Assembly: GCF_009649815.1 (NCBI RefSeq)
Contig: NZ_WJIC01000032.1
Span: 1 to 64,000, forward strand
Direction of reading: 5' to 3'
DNA length: 64,000 nucleotides
From: Nocardia sp. SYP-A9097
GTDB lineage: Bacteria; Actinomycetota; Actinomycetes; Mycobacteriales; Mycobacteriaceae
The notes beneath the pieces were generated by a model. The model made no database searches. It was not told where the DNA came from and worked only from the letters and a program-made list of their open reading frames with translations. Positions 17,819 to 26,141 of the stretch are shown here, in pieces; within the stretch, counting starts at the first letter, position 1; every line of letters starts with the position of its first letter. The position numbers and the translations under genes were made by a program.

Positions 17819-19030
17819 ATGAGCGCCACCACCAACACCCTCCGCATCCTGATCGCCGGCGGCGGCATCGCCGGGAACGCCGTTGCGCTGCAACTGCTTC
17901 GGGCCGGGGCCGCGATCACCGTGGTCGAGCGGGCCGCCGCCCCGCGCCCCGGCGGACAGGCCGTCGACCTGCGCGGCCCCAGCCGCGAGGTGGCCGAGCG
18001 GATGGGCCTGATGGCGGGCATCAACAAGCGCCTGCTGCACGAGAAGGGCATGAGCATCGTCAAGGCCGACGGCACCCCGATCTACCGGATGTCCATGGAG
18101 ATGTTCGACGGTAAGGGCCCGGTCGCCGATATCGAGATCAGCCGCGGCGATCTCAACGATGTACTGCTCACCGAAATCGCCGATACCGCAGGCGAACTCG
18201 ACTACCGCTACGGGGACTCGATCGAGACCATCGACCAGGACGGCAAGGGCGTCACCGTCGGATTCAACTCCGGGCGCAGCGAACGCTACGACCTGGTGAT
18301 CGGCGCGGACGGGGTGCACTCGCGCACCCGCAAGCTGGTATTCGGACCGGAAGAGGAGTTCACCACCTTCCTCGGCGGGTACATGTCCTTCTACACCATT
18401 CCCACCCCGGCGGGCGCGGAGCAGGACTGGATGGCCATGCATGTGGTGCCGCGCGCGGCGATGGGCGTGCGGCCCGACTACGACCCCGCCACCTCCAAGG
18501 CCATCATCACCCTGCGCACCGACCAGGATCCGGCGCTGCGCGGTGATATCGGCGCGCAGCGCACGCTGATTCGCGACATGCTGGCCGAAGCCGGTTGGGC
18601 CGTGCCCGAGGCGCTCACCCATCTCGAGACCACCGATGACTTCTACTTCGACGAGCTGGTGCGCGTCGATATGCCGTCGCTGTTCAAGGATCGCGTCGTA
18701 CTGCTCGGCGATTCGGGCTTCTGCGGTTCGCCCATGACCGGCATGGGCACCGCCATGGCGATCGTCGGCGCATACCTGCTCGCCGGTGAAATCGCCGCCA
18801 CCCCTGCGGATTTGGATGCCGCGCTGGTCCGCTACCAGGAGCAGGTGACGCCATTCCTGGACAAGGCCAAGGAGCTGCCGGGCGGCGGTATCCAGATGAT
18901 GCTGCCGACCTCCAAGGTCGGGCTCAAGGTGATGCAGCGTATCGGCTGGCTGATGACCACCAAGCCTTTCCGCCCGATCATGATGAAGATGCTCGACTCC
19001 ACCCAGGACTACGTGCTGCCGAGCTACTGA
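17819..19030 (+). CDS. FAD-dependent monooxygenase (PHBH/TetX-like fold)
   Basis: A 403-residue flavoprotein hydroxylase. ILIAGGGIAGNAVALQLL (residues 10-27) is the GxGxxG dinucleotide fold and VVERAAAPRPGGQAVDLRG the ribose-binding end. DLVIGADGVHSRTRKLVF is the DG motif, and VVLLGDSGFCGSPMTGMGTA the GD motif that binds FAD. The ATG follows CGGGAGA. These enzymes hydroxylate aromatic substrates or inactivate antibiotics such as tetracyclines and rifamycins with NAD(P)H and O2; the substrate here is not determined. It is divergent from a TetR repressor across twin operators, which indicates substrate-induced expression. Nucleoside hydrolase and amidohydrolase genes follow on the same strand with small gaps and may be co-transcribed. 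Confidence 0.92.
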   Translation: MSATTNTLRILIAGGGIAGNAVALQLLRAGAAITVVERAAAPRPGGQAVDLRGPSREVAERMGLMAGINKRLLHEKGMSIVKADGTPIYRMSMEMFDGKGPVADIEISRGDLNDVLLTEIADTAGELDYRYGDSIETIDQDGKGVTVGFNSGRSERYDLVIGADGVHSRTRKLVFGPEEEFTTFLGGYMSFYTIPTPAGAEQDWMAMHVVPRAAMGVRPDYDPATSKAIITLRTDQDPALRGDIGAQRTLIRDMLAEAGWAVPEALTHLETTDDFYFDELVRVDMPSLFKDRVVLLGDSGFCGSPMTGMGTAMAIVGAYLLAGEIAATPADLDAALVRYQEQVTPFLDKAKELPGGGIQMMLPTSKVGLKVMQRIGWLMTTKPFRPIMMKMLDSTQDYVLPSY

Positions 19031-19050
19031 TCAGCGAAGGCTAGGCTCGA

Positions 19051-20097
19051 ATGGTGCGGCAGAAGATCATCATGGACAACGACACCGGCATCGATGACTC
19101 CCTGGGACTGCTCTACCTCCTGGCCTCCCCCGAGGCCGAGATCATCGGAATCGCCTCCAGCGCGGGCAATGTGCCGGCGCGGCGGGTGGCGGCCAATAAT
19201 CTCGCGCTACTGGATTTATGCCGGGCACCCGAGCTCGAAGTGGCGCTCGGGGCGGCGGAGCCACTGGCGATTCCATTGCGTACCACCGAGGACACGCACG
19301 GACCGCAGGGTGTGGGGTACGCGGAGTTGCCGGAGTCCACGCGCAAGCTCTCGGATCGGTCGGCGGCGCAGTTGTGGGTCGATCTGGTGCGGGAGCATCC
19401 GGGCGAGATCGTCGGTCTGTGCACCGGGCCGCTGACCAATCTGGCGCTGGCACTGCGACTGGAACCGCAACTCCCGCAACTGCTGCGGCGGCTGGTGATC
19501 ATGGGCGGGGCATTCAACCATCCCGGCAATACCACACCCACCAATGAGTGGAATGTGCACGTGGATCCCGAGGCCGCCAAGGAGGTGTTCGACGCCTTCT
19601 CCGCCGCGCCCGCGGATCGGCGGCCCATTGTGTGCGCGCTGGATATCACCGAGACCATCGAGATGCGGCCCAAACATCTGGCGCTGCTGGCGGAACGGGC
19701 CGCGAGCACCCCGATCGAGCTGGTGCGGGAGAGCGATCCGCCCGAGGCGCGGTCGGGCGCGAGCAATCCGCTGGTGCGATTCCTGACCGATGCGGTCCGG
19801 TTCTACTTCGACTTTCACAAGCTCTACGACCAGGGGTATCTCGCGCATATGCATGATCCGTTCGCGGCGGCCGTGGCGCTGGACCACGCGCTGGCCGTCA
19901 CCAAACCCGCGACCGTCGATGTCGAGTTGGCGGGGACCATCACCCGGGCCACCACCGTCGCGGACTGGGCGGGGATGTGGGAGCGAGAACCCAATGCGGA
20001 CATAGTGATCGGGACCGATCCGGAATTGTTCTTCGAACGGCTGATCAGCCGGGTCGGAGATTACGCGGCCGCGATCTACCCGGAGGTCCACGCGTGA
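19051..20097 (+). CDS. Inosine/uridine-preferring nucleoside hydrolase
   Basis: A 348-residue enzyme that cleaves the N-glycosidic bond of nucleosides to base and ribose. The Asp-rich Ca2+ and ribose site is at the N-terminus: IIMDNDTGIDDSLGLLYLL (residues 6-24). Further signatures are GLCTGPLTNLALAL, LVIMGGAFNHPGNTTPTNEW with a substrate Asn, and HMHDPFAAAVALD with the conserved Asp and active-site His. Length and motif order are normal for the family. It lies 20 bases after the monooxygenase stop. Its last codons overlap the GTG of the amidohydrolase gene by four bases (GTGA), so the two are translationally coupled. Confidence 0.93.
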   Translation: MVRQKIIMDNDTGIDDSLGLLYLLASPEAEIIGIASSAGNVPARRVAANNLALLDLCRAPELEVALGAAEPLAIPLRTTEDTHGPQGVGYAELPESTRKLSDRSAAQLWVDLVREHPGEIVGLCTGPLTNLALALRLEPQLPQLLRRLVIMGGAFNHPGNTTPTNEWNVHVDPEAAKEVFDAFSAAPADRRPIVCALDITETIEMRPKHLALLAERAASTPIELVRESDPPEARSGASNPLVRFLTDAVRFYFDFHKLYDQGYLAHMHDPFAAAVALDHALAVTKPATVDVELAGTITRATTVADWAGMWEREPNADIVIGTDPELFFERLISRVGDYAAAIYPEVHA

Positions 20098-20969
20098 ACG
20101 ACGAATATGTGACCGGATTCCGGGCTCGGCTCGGACTGCCGTCGATCATCGATGTGCATACGCACTTCATGCCCGAACAGGTGTTGCGGAAGGTGTGGGG
20201 GTACTTCGATACCTCCGGGCCGCTGCTGGGGCATCGGGAGTGGCCGATCACCTATCGCGATGAAGAACAGGTGCGGCTCAAGACATTACGCGGATTCGGG
20301 GTGAGCGCGTTCACCTCGCTGGTGTACCCGCATCGGCCGGATATGGCGGCCTGGCTCAATGAATGGTCGGCGGATTTCGCCGCGCGCACACCGGATTGCC
20401 TGCATACCGCGACCTTCTACCCCGAACACGGCGTGGACAGCTACGTGGAGGCGGCGCTCGCCGCAGGCGTGCGAGTCTTCAAGGTGCACGTACAGGTCGG
20501 GCATTTCCATCCGGGCGATCCGCTGCTCAACGAGGTGTGGGGCATGCTGCAGGACTCGGGCACGCCGATCATCATCCACTGCGGATCCGGTCCCGCCGCA
20601 GGGGAATTCACCGGCCCGGAGCCCATCGCCGAACTGCTGCGGCGTTTTCCGCGCCTACGCCTGGTGATCGCGCACATGGGTGCGCCCGAATACAGCCAAT
20701 TCCTGGATCTGGCAGCCGATTACGATGACGTGCTCTTCGACACCACCATGAACTTCACCGACTTCTTCGAGGCGGCCGACCCGTTCCCGATTCACGAGCG
20801 CGCGCGATTGCGGGACTTCGGCGACCGCATTCTGTTCGGCAGCGACTTCCCGAATATCCCGTACACCTACGGACACGCCCTGCAATCACTGGAACGACTC
20901 GAACTCGGCGACGATTGGTTGCGGCGGGTGTGCCACGGCAATGCCGCCCGGGTGTTCGCACTCCCGTAA
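20094..20969 (+). CDS. Amidohydrolase-2 (TIM-barrel metal-dependent hydrolase/decarboxylase)
   Basis: A 291-residue protein. The GTG at 20094 overlaps the upstream stop (GTGA), which fixes the start; the frame extends upstream only into the nucleoside hydrolase. IIDVHTHFMPEQ carries the metal HxH at residues about 18-20. PIIIHCGSGP, LVIAHMGAPEYSQF and ILFGSDFPNIPYTYGH supply the remaining metal and catalytic residues, including the terminal Asp. The family (ACMSD and gamma-resorcylate decarboxylase relatives) hydrolyses or decarboxylates ring compounds. Coupling to a nucleoside hydrolase suggests that a released base, or a compound derived from it, could be the substrate; that is inference. 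Confidence 0.9.
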   Translation: MNDEYVTGFRARLGLPSIIDVHTHFMPEQVLRKVWGYFDTSGPLLGHREWPITYRDEEQVRLKTLRGFGVSAFTSLVYPHRPDMAAWLNEWSADFAARTPDCLHTATFYPEHGVDSYVEAALAAGVRVFKVHVQVGHFHPGDPLLNEVWGMLQDSGTPIIIHCGSGPAAGEFTGPEPIAELLRRFPRLRLVIAHMGAPEYSQFLDLAADYDDVLFDTTMNFTDFFEAADPFPIHERARLRDFGDRILFGSDFPNIPYTYGHALQSLERLELGDDWLRRVCHGNAARVFALP

Positions 20970-20984
20970 CGAACAGGACCGGGG

Positions 20985-21340
20985 CCGTTGATCATTCAGC
21001 GGCGGGTGAGCCGGGGTCCGGGGAAGACGGAACCGGATCGGGCGCAGGGCGACGGCGGTGACCTTGTATTCGGGGCAGTCGGTGACGGTGTCGGCTCGGC
21101 TCGGCTCGAGGTGAGTTCATTGGCGGGTGCGGCCGGGAAGTGGAAGGCGGTGAAGACCTGCCCGGGCGCCACCTCCTCGGTGGGGCGGGCGGCGAGCACC
21201 ATACGTCCACGGCGACTGCGGATTTCGATCGGATCGCACAGCCATCCAGTCACGGGGACGGATATTCATCGCGTTCTCGCTTCTCTCCCCGGCTCGGCGG
21301 GGCCGGCACGAACAACCCTGCGCTTGTTCGGGCGCGCCGG
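20985..21340 (-). pseudogene. C-terminal remnant of a molybdopterin oxidoreductase (formate dehydrogenase/nitrate reductase type)
   Basis: In one frame the minus strand reads DPIEIRSRRGRMVLAARPTE, then EEVAPGQVFTAFHF and PANELTSSRA. This matches the C-terminal molybdopterin-dinucleotide domain of Fdh/Nas-type enzymes. After a tandem GAGCC/AGCCG triplication near 21088-21105 the frame shifts, and the continuation DTVTDCPEYKVTAVALRPI is found in another frame. Upstream, NIRPRDW is in a third frame. The large catalytic part and the iron-sulfur domain are absent. So this is a truncated, at least doubly frameshifted gene end of about 120 codons. It lies between the amidohydrolase and USP genes. 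Confidence 0.75.
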
Positions 21341-21365
21341 CGAGAGGCGGCAAGTCATCGGAGGG

Positions 21366-21381
21366 AAGGGCTTTGGTCCTT
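21366..21381. promoter_or_regulatory. DosR-like box upstream of the USP gene
   Basis: AAGGGCTTTGGTCCTT is a near-palindrome 55 bases before the USP start. It resembles the boxes at 22502 and 26092. DosR control is inferred. Confidence 0.45.
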
Positions 21382-21436
21382 CATATCGTGCGTGCCGTCC
21401 CTAGTGGGATATTCCGCCGCACCGGACTCTGGTGGC

Positions 21437-22366
21437 ATGGACAAGGACGCGCCGCACGCCGCCATTGAGAATTCCCGGGCGGTACGCCCGCCCGCGATCG
21501 TGGTGGGCATCGACGGTTCCCTCGCGGCGCTGCGGGCCGCAGAGTGGGCTGCGGACGAGGCCGTGGCGCGGCGCGCGCCGCTACTGCTGGTCCAGGCGAT
21601 ACCCGCCGTGGACAATCCGGCTTTCCGGGCCGCCGGCGCACGCTTTCCACGCGCCTTCGGCATGCTGGAGAACGCAAGCGGGGCGCTGCGGGAGCGCCGG
21701 TCCTCCGATATCGAAGGCTGCCGGCTGGAGATCGAAACCCAGATCGTCCGAGGACAATCGGAGCAGGTGCTCATCGAGATGTCGCGCTCCGCGGCGCTGA
21801 TCGTGCTCGGCGTCGGTGATATCGGCTTCTTCGCCCAAATGGTGCTGGGCTCGACCGCGCTGGCGGTCGCCCGTGACGCACACTGTCCCACCGCGCTGAT
21901 CCGGCAGGCCAACGCGGTGAATGGCACGGTCCTGGTGGTCGTCACGGCATGGGAGACGGCCGGACCCGCCCTGCCGGCGGGCTTTCGAGCCGCGGCCGAG
22001 CGCGATGTCGACGTGATCGTGGTGCGCCTGTGGCACGGCCGCGAATGGACCTCGCCGACAGATCGATTCACCGCCGCGGCCGTGGTCCCGGACGCACAGA
22101 TCGCGCACTATCAGCGGCGGTTCCCGACCGTGGCGGTACGCCCGGTCACAGTGGTCGGCGACACCGTCGACGCGATCGAACGCTTCAGCGCCGCAGCACA
22201 ACTGGTCGTGGTCGGCCACGAATCCGATCAGGAGCATCCGGAACGCCTGGGCCGGATCGCCAACGACCTGGTCCGCCACGCCCCCTGCCCGGTCCTGGTC
22301 ATCCCCGACCGGCCCGGAATCGCCGACACCCTATCGGACACCACGGCTTCAGCACTCCCGCGGTGA
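21437..22366 (+). CDS. Universal stress protein with tandem UspA domains
   Basis: A 309-residue protein starting at ATG 21437. Domain 1 (about 22-160) begins AIVVGIDGSLAALRAAEWAA and has the ATP-binding end VLGVGDIGFFAQMVLGSTA. Domain 2 (about 165-300) begins VLVVVTAWETAG and ends PCPVLVIPD, with a less canonical nucleotide loop (VVVGHESDQEHPERLGRIA). Tandem Usp proteins of this length (Rv2623 type) bind ATP and are induced in hypoxia and dormancy in mycobacteria. A DosR-like box precedes it, and other dormancy-type genes follow up to 32 kb. Confidence 0.92.
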   Translation: MDKDAPHAAIENSRAVRPPAIVVGIDGSLAALRAAEWAADEAVARRAPLLLVQAIPAVDNPAFRAAGARFPRAFGMLENASGALRERRSSDIEGCRLEIETQIVRGQSEQVLIEMSRSAALIVLGVGDIGFFAQMVLGSTALAVARDAHCPTALIRQANAVNGTVLVVVTAWETAGPALPAGFRAAAERDVDVIVVRLWHGREWTSPTDRFTAAAVVPDAQIAHYQRRFPTVAVRPVTVVGDTVDAIERFSAAAQLVVVGHESDQEHPERLGRIANDLVRHAPCPVLVIPDRPGIADTLSDTTASALPR

Positions 22367-22501
22367 GTTCCGGCTCGATTGGCTGATTTCCGTAGTTCCG
22401 CGATTCTGTCGGCGTGCTGCACCGGTTCTTCCTGACGGCGCGACCGCTTGCGCCCGAACAGCATTCGTGAGCGCGCGGTGAGCGGTGATCGGTTCCGGGG
22501 T

Positions 22502-22516
22502 GAGACCTTCGACCCT
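22502..22516. promoter_or_regulatory. DosR-like box upstream of the flavodoxin gene
   Basis: GAGACCTTCGACCCT lies 62 bases before the flavodoxin start. Its core is the same as at 26092, where AGGACCTTCGACCCT precedes the DUF2267 gene. Confidence 0.5.
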
Positions 22517-22577
22517 ATGACTCGGGGCGGGGCAGGAGTCCAATCGAGGGCAGGACGAATACCCCGGGAGGTCGGTC

Positions 22578-23087
22578 ATGACTCAGGAACCCGTACTGGT
22601 TACCTATGGCTCCAAGCGCGGCGGCACCGCCGAGATCGCGCAGTGGATCGGTGAATCGTTGCGCGGGGAGCACATCGCCACCGAAGTGCTGCCCGCCGCC
22701 GAAGTCCGTGAGGTGAGCGGATATCGCGCGTTCGTCATCGGCGGTTCGCTCTACATCGGCTTCTGGCATCGTGACGCGCGGCGATTCACCCGCAGGTTCG
22801 CCCGGCGGCTCGGGGAGCAGCCGGTCTGGTTGTTCGGCAGTGGGCCGCTGGACGATTCGGCCGATACGCCCGATGGCGGTGCGAAAGTCTTGGGCGCGAA
22901 GGCTGTTCGTAAGGCGGCCGAACGGGTGGGGGCTCGCAGCTGGACCATTTTCGGCGGCCGGCTCGAGCGCACCGCCCGCGGCTTCCCGGCTTCGGCGATG
23001 GCGAAGAGCAGCGCCGGTGACTTCCGGGATCGTGATCGCATTCACGCCTGGGCGAAAAGCATTGCGGCCGAACTCGGTCAAGGCTGA
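22578..23087 (+). CDS. Flavodoxin-domain protein (HemG/protoporphyrinogen-oxidase-like)
   Basis: A 169-residue FMN-binding protein. VLVTYGSKRGGTAEIAQWIG at residues 6-25 is the phosphate-binding loop of flavodoxins. GYRAFVIGGSLYIGFWHRDA and WLFGSGPLDD contribute the other FMN loops. The second half (WTIFGGRLERTARGFPASAM) resembles the HemG-type group that reduces or oxidises with menaquinone. The ATG follows GGGAGG. A DosR-like box lies upstream; flavodoxins of this type accompany dormancy genes in actinobacteria. The exact substrate is unknown. Confidence 0.87.
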   Translation: MTQEPVLVTYGSKRGGTAEIAQWIGESLRGEHIATEVLPAAEVREVSGYRAFVIGGSLYIGFWHRDARRFTRRFARRLGEQPVWLFGSGPLDDSADTPDGGAKVLGAKAVRKAAERVGARSWTIFGGRLERTARGFPASAMAKSSAGDFRDRDRIHAWAKSIAAELGQG

Positions 23088-23142
23088 CGCCGAGCCTCGG
23101 CACCGGCCGGATATCGAGCGATATCCGGCCGGTACCCAACCG

Positions 23143-23415
23143 CTATCCGGCCGGAGTGATCAGCCCGTAGTGGCCGTCGTAGCGGTGGTAGAGCACGTGG
23201 CTTCGGCCGTGATCACGGAAGAATACGAAGGGCCACCCGGTCAATTCGAGCCGGGCGACCGCACCGTCCATCTCGAGTTCCGGTGCGGCGGCGCTGATGG
23301 TGAACGCGGTCGCGCCCGGAAGCACCATTTCCGGGTGCGGCTGGACCTGTGCCAGCCGGTACGCCCCGTCCTCGGTGCGATACAGCACGCTGTCCATCCC
23401 GCTGCCGGATTCGGT
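23143..23415 (-). pseudogene. hpf: 3' remnant of a long-form ribosome hibernation promoting factor gene
   Basis: This encodes only the C-terminal domain of the HPF/RaiA family: AFTESGSGMDSVLYRTEDG, then GWPFVFFRDHGRSHVLYHRY and DGHYGLITPAG. The ribosome-binding N-terminal domain is missing. Directly upstream, in a different frame, are the first codons of pdhB, so the two genes have been fused by a deletion at about 23415. A short product could start at ATG 23397 (84 residues). HPF family members (Rv0079 in M. tuberculosis) belong to the dormancy response. Confidence 0.78.
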
Positions 23416-23473
23416 GAACGCTCATGGCTTCCCGCAAGCCTTGCCGGGTCGCTTCTCGATATGTCGTGGTCAT
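23416..23473 (-). pseudogene. pdhB: 5' remnant of pyruvate dehydrogenase E1 beta gene
   Basis: ATG 23473 overlaps the pdhA stop (ATGA) and is followed by MTTTYREATRQGLREAM, the standard start of an E1 beta subunit. The similarity then stops abruptly and the frame runs into the hpf remnant in the wrong frame. The remaining roughly 310 codons and any E2 gene are gone. The preserved overlap shows the locus was once a normal pdhA-pdhB operon. Confidence 0.75.
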
Positions 23474-24158
23474 TTCCGCTCCGCGTAGACGTGCCGGGTG
23501 AGGTCGGCGACCGGTTCCAGCGGCGCGGCCTCGGCGGCGGTGACCGCCGCGTCGATCTCCGCGCCGACGGCGGTCTCCAGGGCCGCCCGGTCCTCGGGTT
23601 TCAGCGTGCCCGTCGCGCATAGTTCGTCGAACAGGCGCGGGATGGGATCGCGGACCTTCCACTCCTCGATCTCGGTCTTGGTCCGGTAGCGGTCGGCGTC
23701 GTACATCGAATGCGCCCGGAATCGATAGGTGCGCAATTCCAGGAAGACCGGGCCCATCGGGACGCCGCGCGCGAGGGCGTGCCCGTGGTCACGGTAGGTC
23801 GAGACGACCGCGTCCTCGGGTTCGAGCGCGCCCAGCAGCCCCGCGGCCACCGCCTCCTCACCGATATAGAGATGCAGGAAGCCGCACACAGCCTCGGAGC
23901 TGTAGAGGCGCACGCACCGCTCCTCGAAGCGGCGGATGCGAATCATCTGACGCAGCAACTCGATTCGTGCGTCCGGCGGTACGGGTGTACCGACCCGGCG
24001 GGTCACCGGCGCGGACCGTCGCACCCGAACCGCATCGCCGGTTGGCGGAACCGGCGCGGTCGCGAAAGGTACGGAAGAACCAGCCCCGGCGGAGGTCTTG
24101 CCCTTGCGCCCCGCACCGTTCGGGGGTTCGGCCCCGAACGCTTCCGGGTGGCGGTCAT
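23470..24158 (-). pseudogene. pdhA: Pyruvate dehydrogenase E1 alpha gene with internal deletion and N-terminal frameshift
   Basis: The frame carries the E1 alpha N-terminal part (LLRQMIRIRRFEERCVRLYS, GFLHLYIGEEAVAAGLLGAL and TYRDHGHALARGVPM), then jumps directly to GPVFLELRTYRFRAHSMYDA near the C-terminus. About 130 residues are missing, including the GDG...N thiamine-diphosphate site and the catalytic histidine region, so the product cannot be active. ATG 24158 has an ideal GGAGGG six bases upstream, but its frame (MTATRKRSGPN) differs from the E1 alpha frame, which indicates a further frameshift. The gene follows acs on the same strand. The acs stop codon lies 29 bases before the ATG. Confidence 0.82.
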
Positions 24159-24187
24159 GACGCGCCCTCCAAGGTCGAGATATCACC

Positions 24188-25972
24188 TCAGGGCAGTCCC
24201 AGTTCGCGGGCTTTCAGCAAGCGCCGCATGACTTTTCCGCTGCGCGTATGCGGTAGACCCTCGGTGAAGACGATCTGTTTGGGCGCGACCGCACCCAGCT
24301 GCCGCCGGCCGAAGGCGAGCAGTTCGTCATGCAGGTCGGGTGTGCCGGCGTAACCCGGTTCGAGTTGGACGAATGCCTTCACCAGTTCCCCGGCGACCGG
24401 GTCGGGTGTGCCGATAACGCCGACCTCGGCGACCGCCTGGTGCGCCATGAGCGCGCTCTCCACCTCGAATGGCCCCACGAGATGCCCGGCGGAATTGATC
24501 ACATCGTCCGCGCGCCCGACGAACCAGTAGTAGCCGTCGGCGTCGCGGCGGGCCAGATCGCCGGAGAGATACCAGCCGTCGGCGAAAGCCTGTGCGTACC
24601 TGACGGGTTCGTTCAGATAGCCGCGGAACATCGACGGCCAGCCGGCACGCAGTGCGAGTTCGCCGACCTCGTCCACGCCCGTCGGCTCGACCGCGTTGTC
24701 CACAATCGCGGCCCGGCCGTCCGCGCCGCGACGCAGGATGGTGGCCTCGATACCGGGCAGGGGCCGCCCCATCGATCCGGGCCGTACCTGGGCGGCCGCC
24801 AGATTCGAGATCATGATGGCCCCGGTCTCGGTCTGCCACCAGTTGTCGTGCGCCGGACGTCCGAAGACCCGCTGACTCCACACCACCACTTCGGGATTGA
24901 GCGGCTCCCCCACACTGGAGATGAAACGTAAACGCGACAGATCGGTGCCTTCGGGGAGCTCGTCACCGCGACGCATGAGCATGCGCAGCGCGGTGGGGGC
25001 GGTGTACCACACCGTCACCTTTTGCCGGGTCAGTGTGCGATACCAGCGCTGGGCGTCGAATTCCGCCTCATCGCTGATCACCGTGGCGCCCAGGCTCAAT
25101 GGCGCGATCACGCCGTAGGACATGCCGGTCACCCAGCCGGGATCGGCGGTGCACCAGAAGATATCGCCCGCTCGCAGATCGAGGGCGTAGCGAGCGGTGA
25201 CCCGGTGCGCGAGCACCGCGCCGTGCACATGCACCGCGCCTTTGGGCCGGCCGGTGGTGCCGCTGATGAAGTGCAACAGCGCCGGATCCTCCGCGGTGGT
25301 GGGCACGATCGTGAAGTCCGGTTCGGCGGCGGCCATGGCGAGGGACAATTCAATGGTGTCGGCCACGGGCGCGTCGTCGATTCCGGCATCGGTGACCAGT
25401 ACATGTCGCAGTACGGGCAGCGCGTCGCGATTGGGCGCGACCTTGCGGCGGTACATCTCCACCGTGGTCACCAGCGTGGTCGCGCCGGAGATCTCCAGGC
25501 GCCGGCGCACCGGTTCCGGACCGAAGGCCGAAAACAGCGGCGACACCACGCACCCGGCCTTCCACGCGCCCAGCATGGCGACGTACAGCTCCGGGGTCCG
25601 GCCCAGCAGCAAGCACACCCGTTCACCGCGGCGCACCCCCAGATCGCGCAGCAGATTCGCGAACCTATTACTGAGCGCGGCGAGTTCGGCATAGGTCAGA
25701 TCCACCCGCGCGCCGGTGGCGCCCAGCCAGCGCAGTGCGATCGCGTCGGCGAGCGGGGTACCCAGATGCCGGTCCACCGCCTCGTGCGCGATGTTCACCC
25801 CGCCGCCGGGCAGTCCGTCCAGGTCCAATCGTGCCGCATCCCAACTGAATTCACGACGGGACAGGTCATAGTCGGTGAGATTGGCATCGGCTCGGTCGCT
25901 CGCGGATTTCTCGATCGGGGCCCAACGCACCGGTTCACGCTCGGATACGCCCTTGGGGCTGACAGTCTTCAT
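24188..25972 (-). CDS. acsA: Acetyl-CoA synthetase (AMP-forming), AcsA type
   Basis: A 594-residue adenylating enzyme that makes acetyl-CoA from acetate, ATP and CoA. ATG 25972 follows AGGAGGACAA. Motifs: the P-loop-like LHFISGTTGRPKGAVHVHGA, the acetate pocket WWQTETGAIM, the ATP motif DGWYLSGDLARRD with its Asp, the hinge YYWFVGRADDVINSAGH and the catalytic lysine in LPHTRSGKVMRRLLKA. All are intact. In length and sequence it resembles the shorter AcsA group rather than the 650-residue Acs. It precedes the broken pdhA-pdhB genes, which suggests this operon once supplied acetyl-CoA by two routes. The upstream 169-base gap holds two DosR-like boxes, one for each divergent gene. Confidence 0.93.
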   Translation of the reverse strand: MKTVSPKGVSEREPVRWAPIEKSASDRADANLTDYDLSRREFSWDAARLDLDGLPGGGVNIAHEAVDRHLGTPLADAIALRWLGATGARVDLTYAELAALSNRFANLLRDLGVRRGERVCLLLGRTPELYVAMLGAWKAGCVVSPLFSAFGPEPVRRRLEISGATTLVTTVEMYRRKVAPNRDALPVLRHVLVTDAGIDDAPVADTIELSLAMAAAEPDFTIVPTTAEDPALLHFISGTTGRPKGAVHVHGAVLAHRVTARYALDLRAGDIFWCTADPGWVTGMSYGVIAPLSLGATVISDEAEFDAQRWYRTLTRQKVTVWYTAPTALRMLMRRGDELPEGTDLSRLRFISSVGEPLNPEVVVWSQRVFGRPAHDNWWQTETGAIMISNLAAAQVRPGSMGRPLPGIEATILRRGADGRAAIVDNAVEPTGVDEVGELALRAGWPSMFRGYLNEPVRYAQAFADGWYLSGDLARRDADGYYWFVGRADDVINSAGHLVGPFEVESALMAHQAVAEVGVIGTPDPVAGELVKAFVQLEPGYAGTPDLHDELLAFGRRQLGAVAPKQIVFTEGLPHTRSGKVMRRLLKARELGLP

Positions 25973-26018
25973 TTGTCCTCCTACCACCAGTGAACGACTC
26001 GGTTCCCGGTGCTCGGCA

Positions 26019-26032
26019 GGGCGCAAAGACCA
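26019..26032. promoter_or_regulatory. DosR-like box upstream of acs
   Basis: Read on the minus strand this is TGGTCTTTGCGCCC, 46 bases before the acs ATG. It is a weaker match to the GGACCTTCGACCC pattern. Confidence 0.35.
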
Positions 26033-26091
26033 TTGCGACGGTGACCTCCGGCTCCTGCGCCGAGGTCACTGCGCTTTCTGCCCTGCATACC

Positions 26092-26106
26092 AGGACCTTC
26101 GACCCT
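26092..26106. promoter_or_regulatory. DosR-like box upstream of the DUF2267 gene
   Basis: AGGACCTTCGACCCT lies 35 bases before ATG 26142. Its central 12 bases equal those of the box at 22502. The position fits an activator overlapping the -35 region. Confidence 0.5.
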
Positions 26107-26141
26107 GTGTCCGATCCCACCCGCGGAGCCAGGCTTGCCTC

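Noticed and set aside
20988..21404. Plus-strand open frame between the amidohydrolase and USP genes
   Set aside because: The minus strand of the same segment shows recognisable oxidoreductase sequence; the plus frame has no family features.
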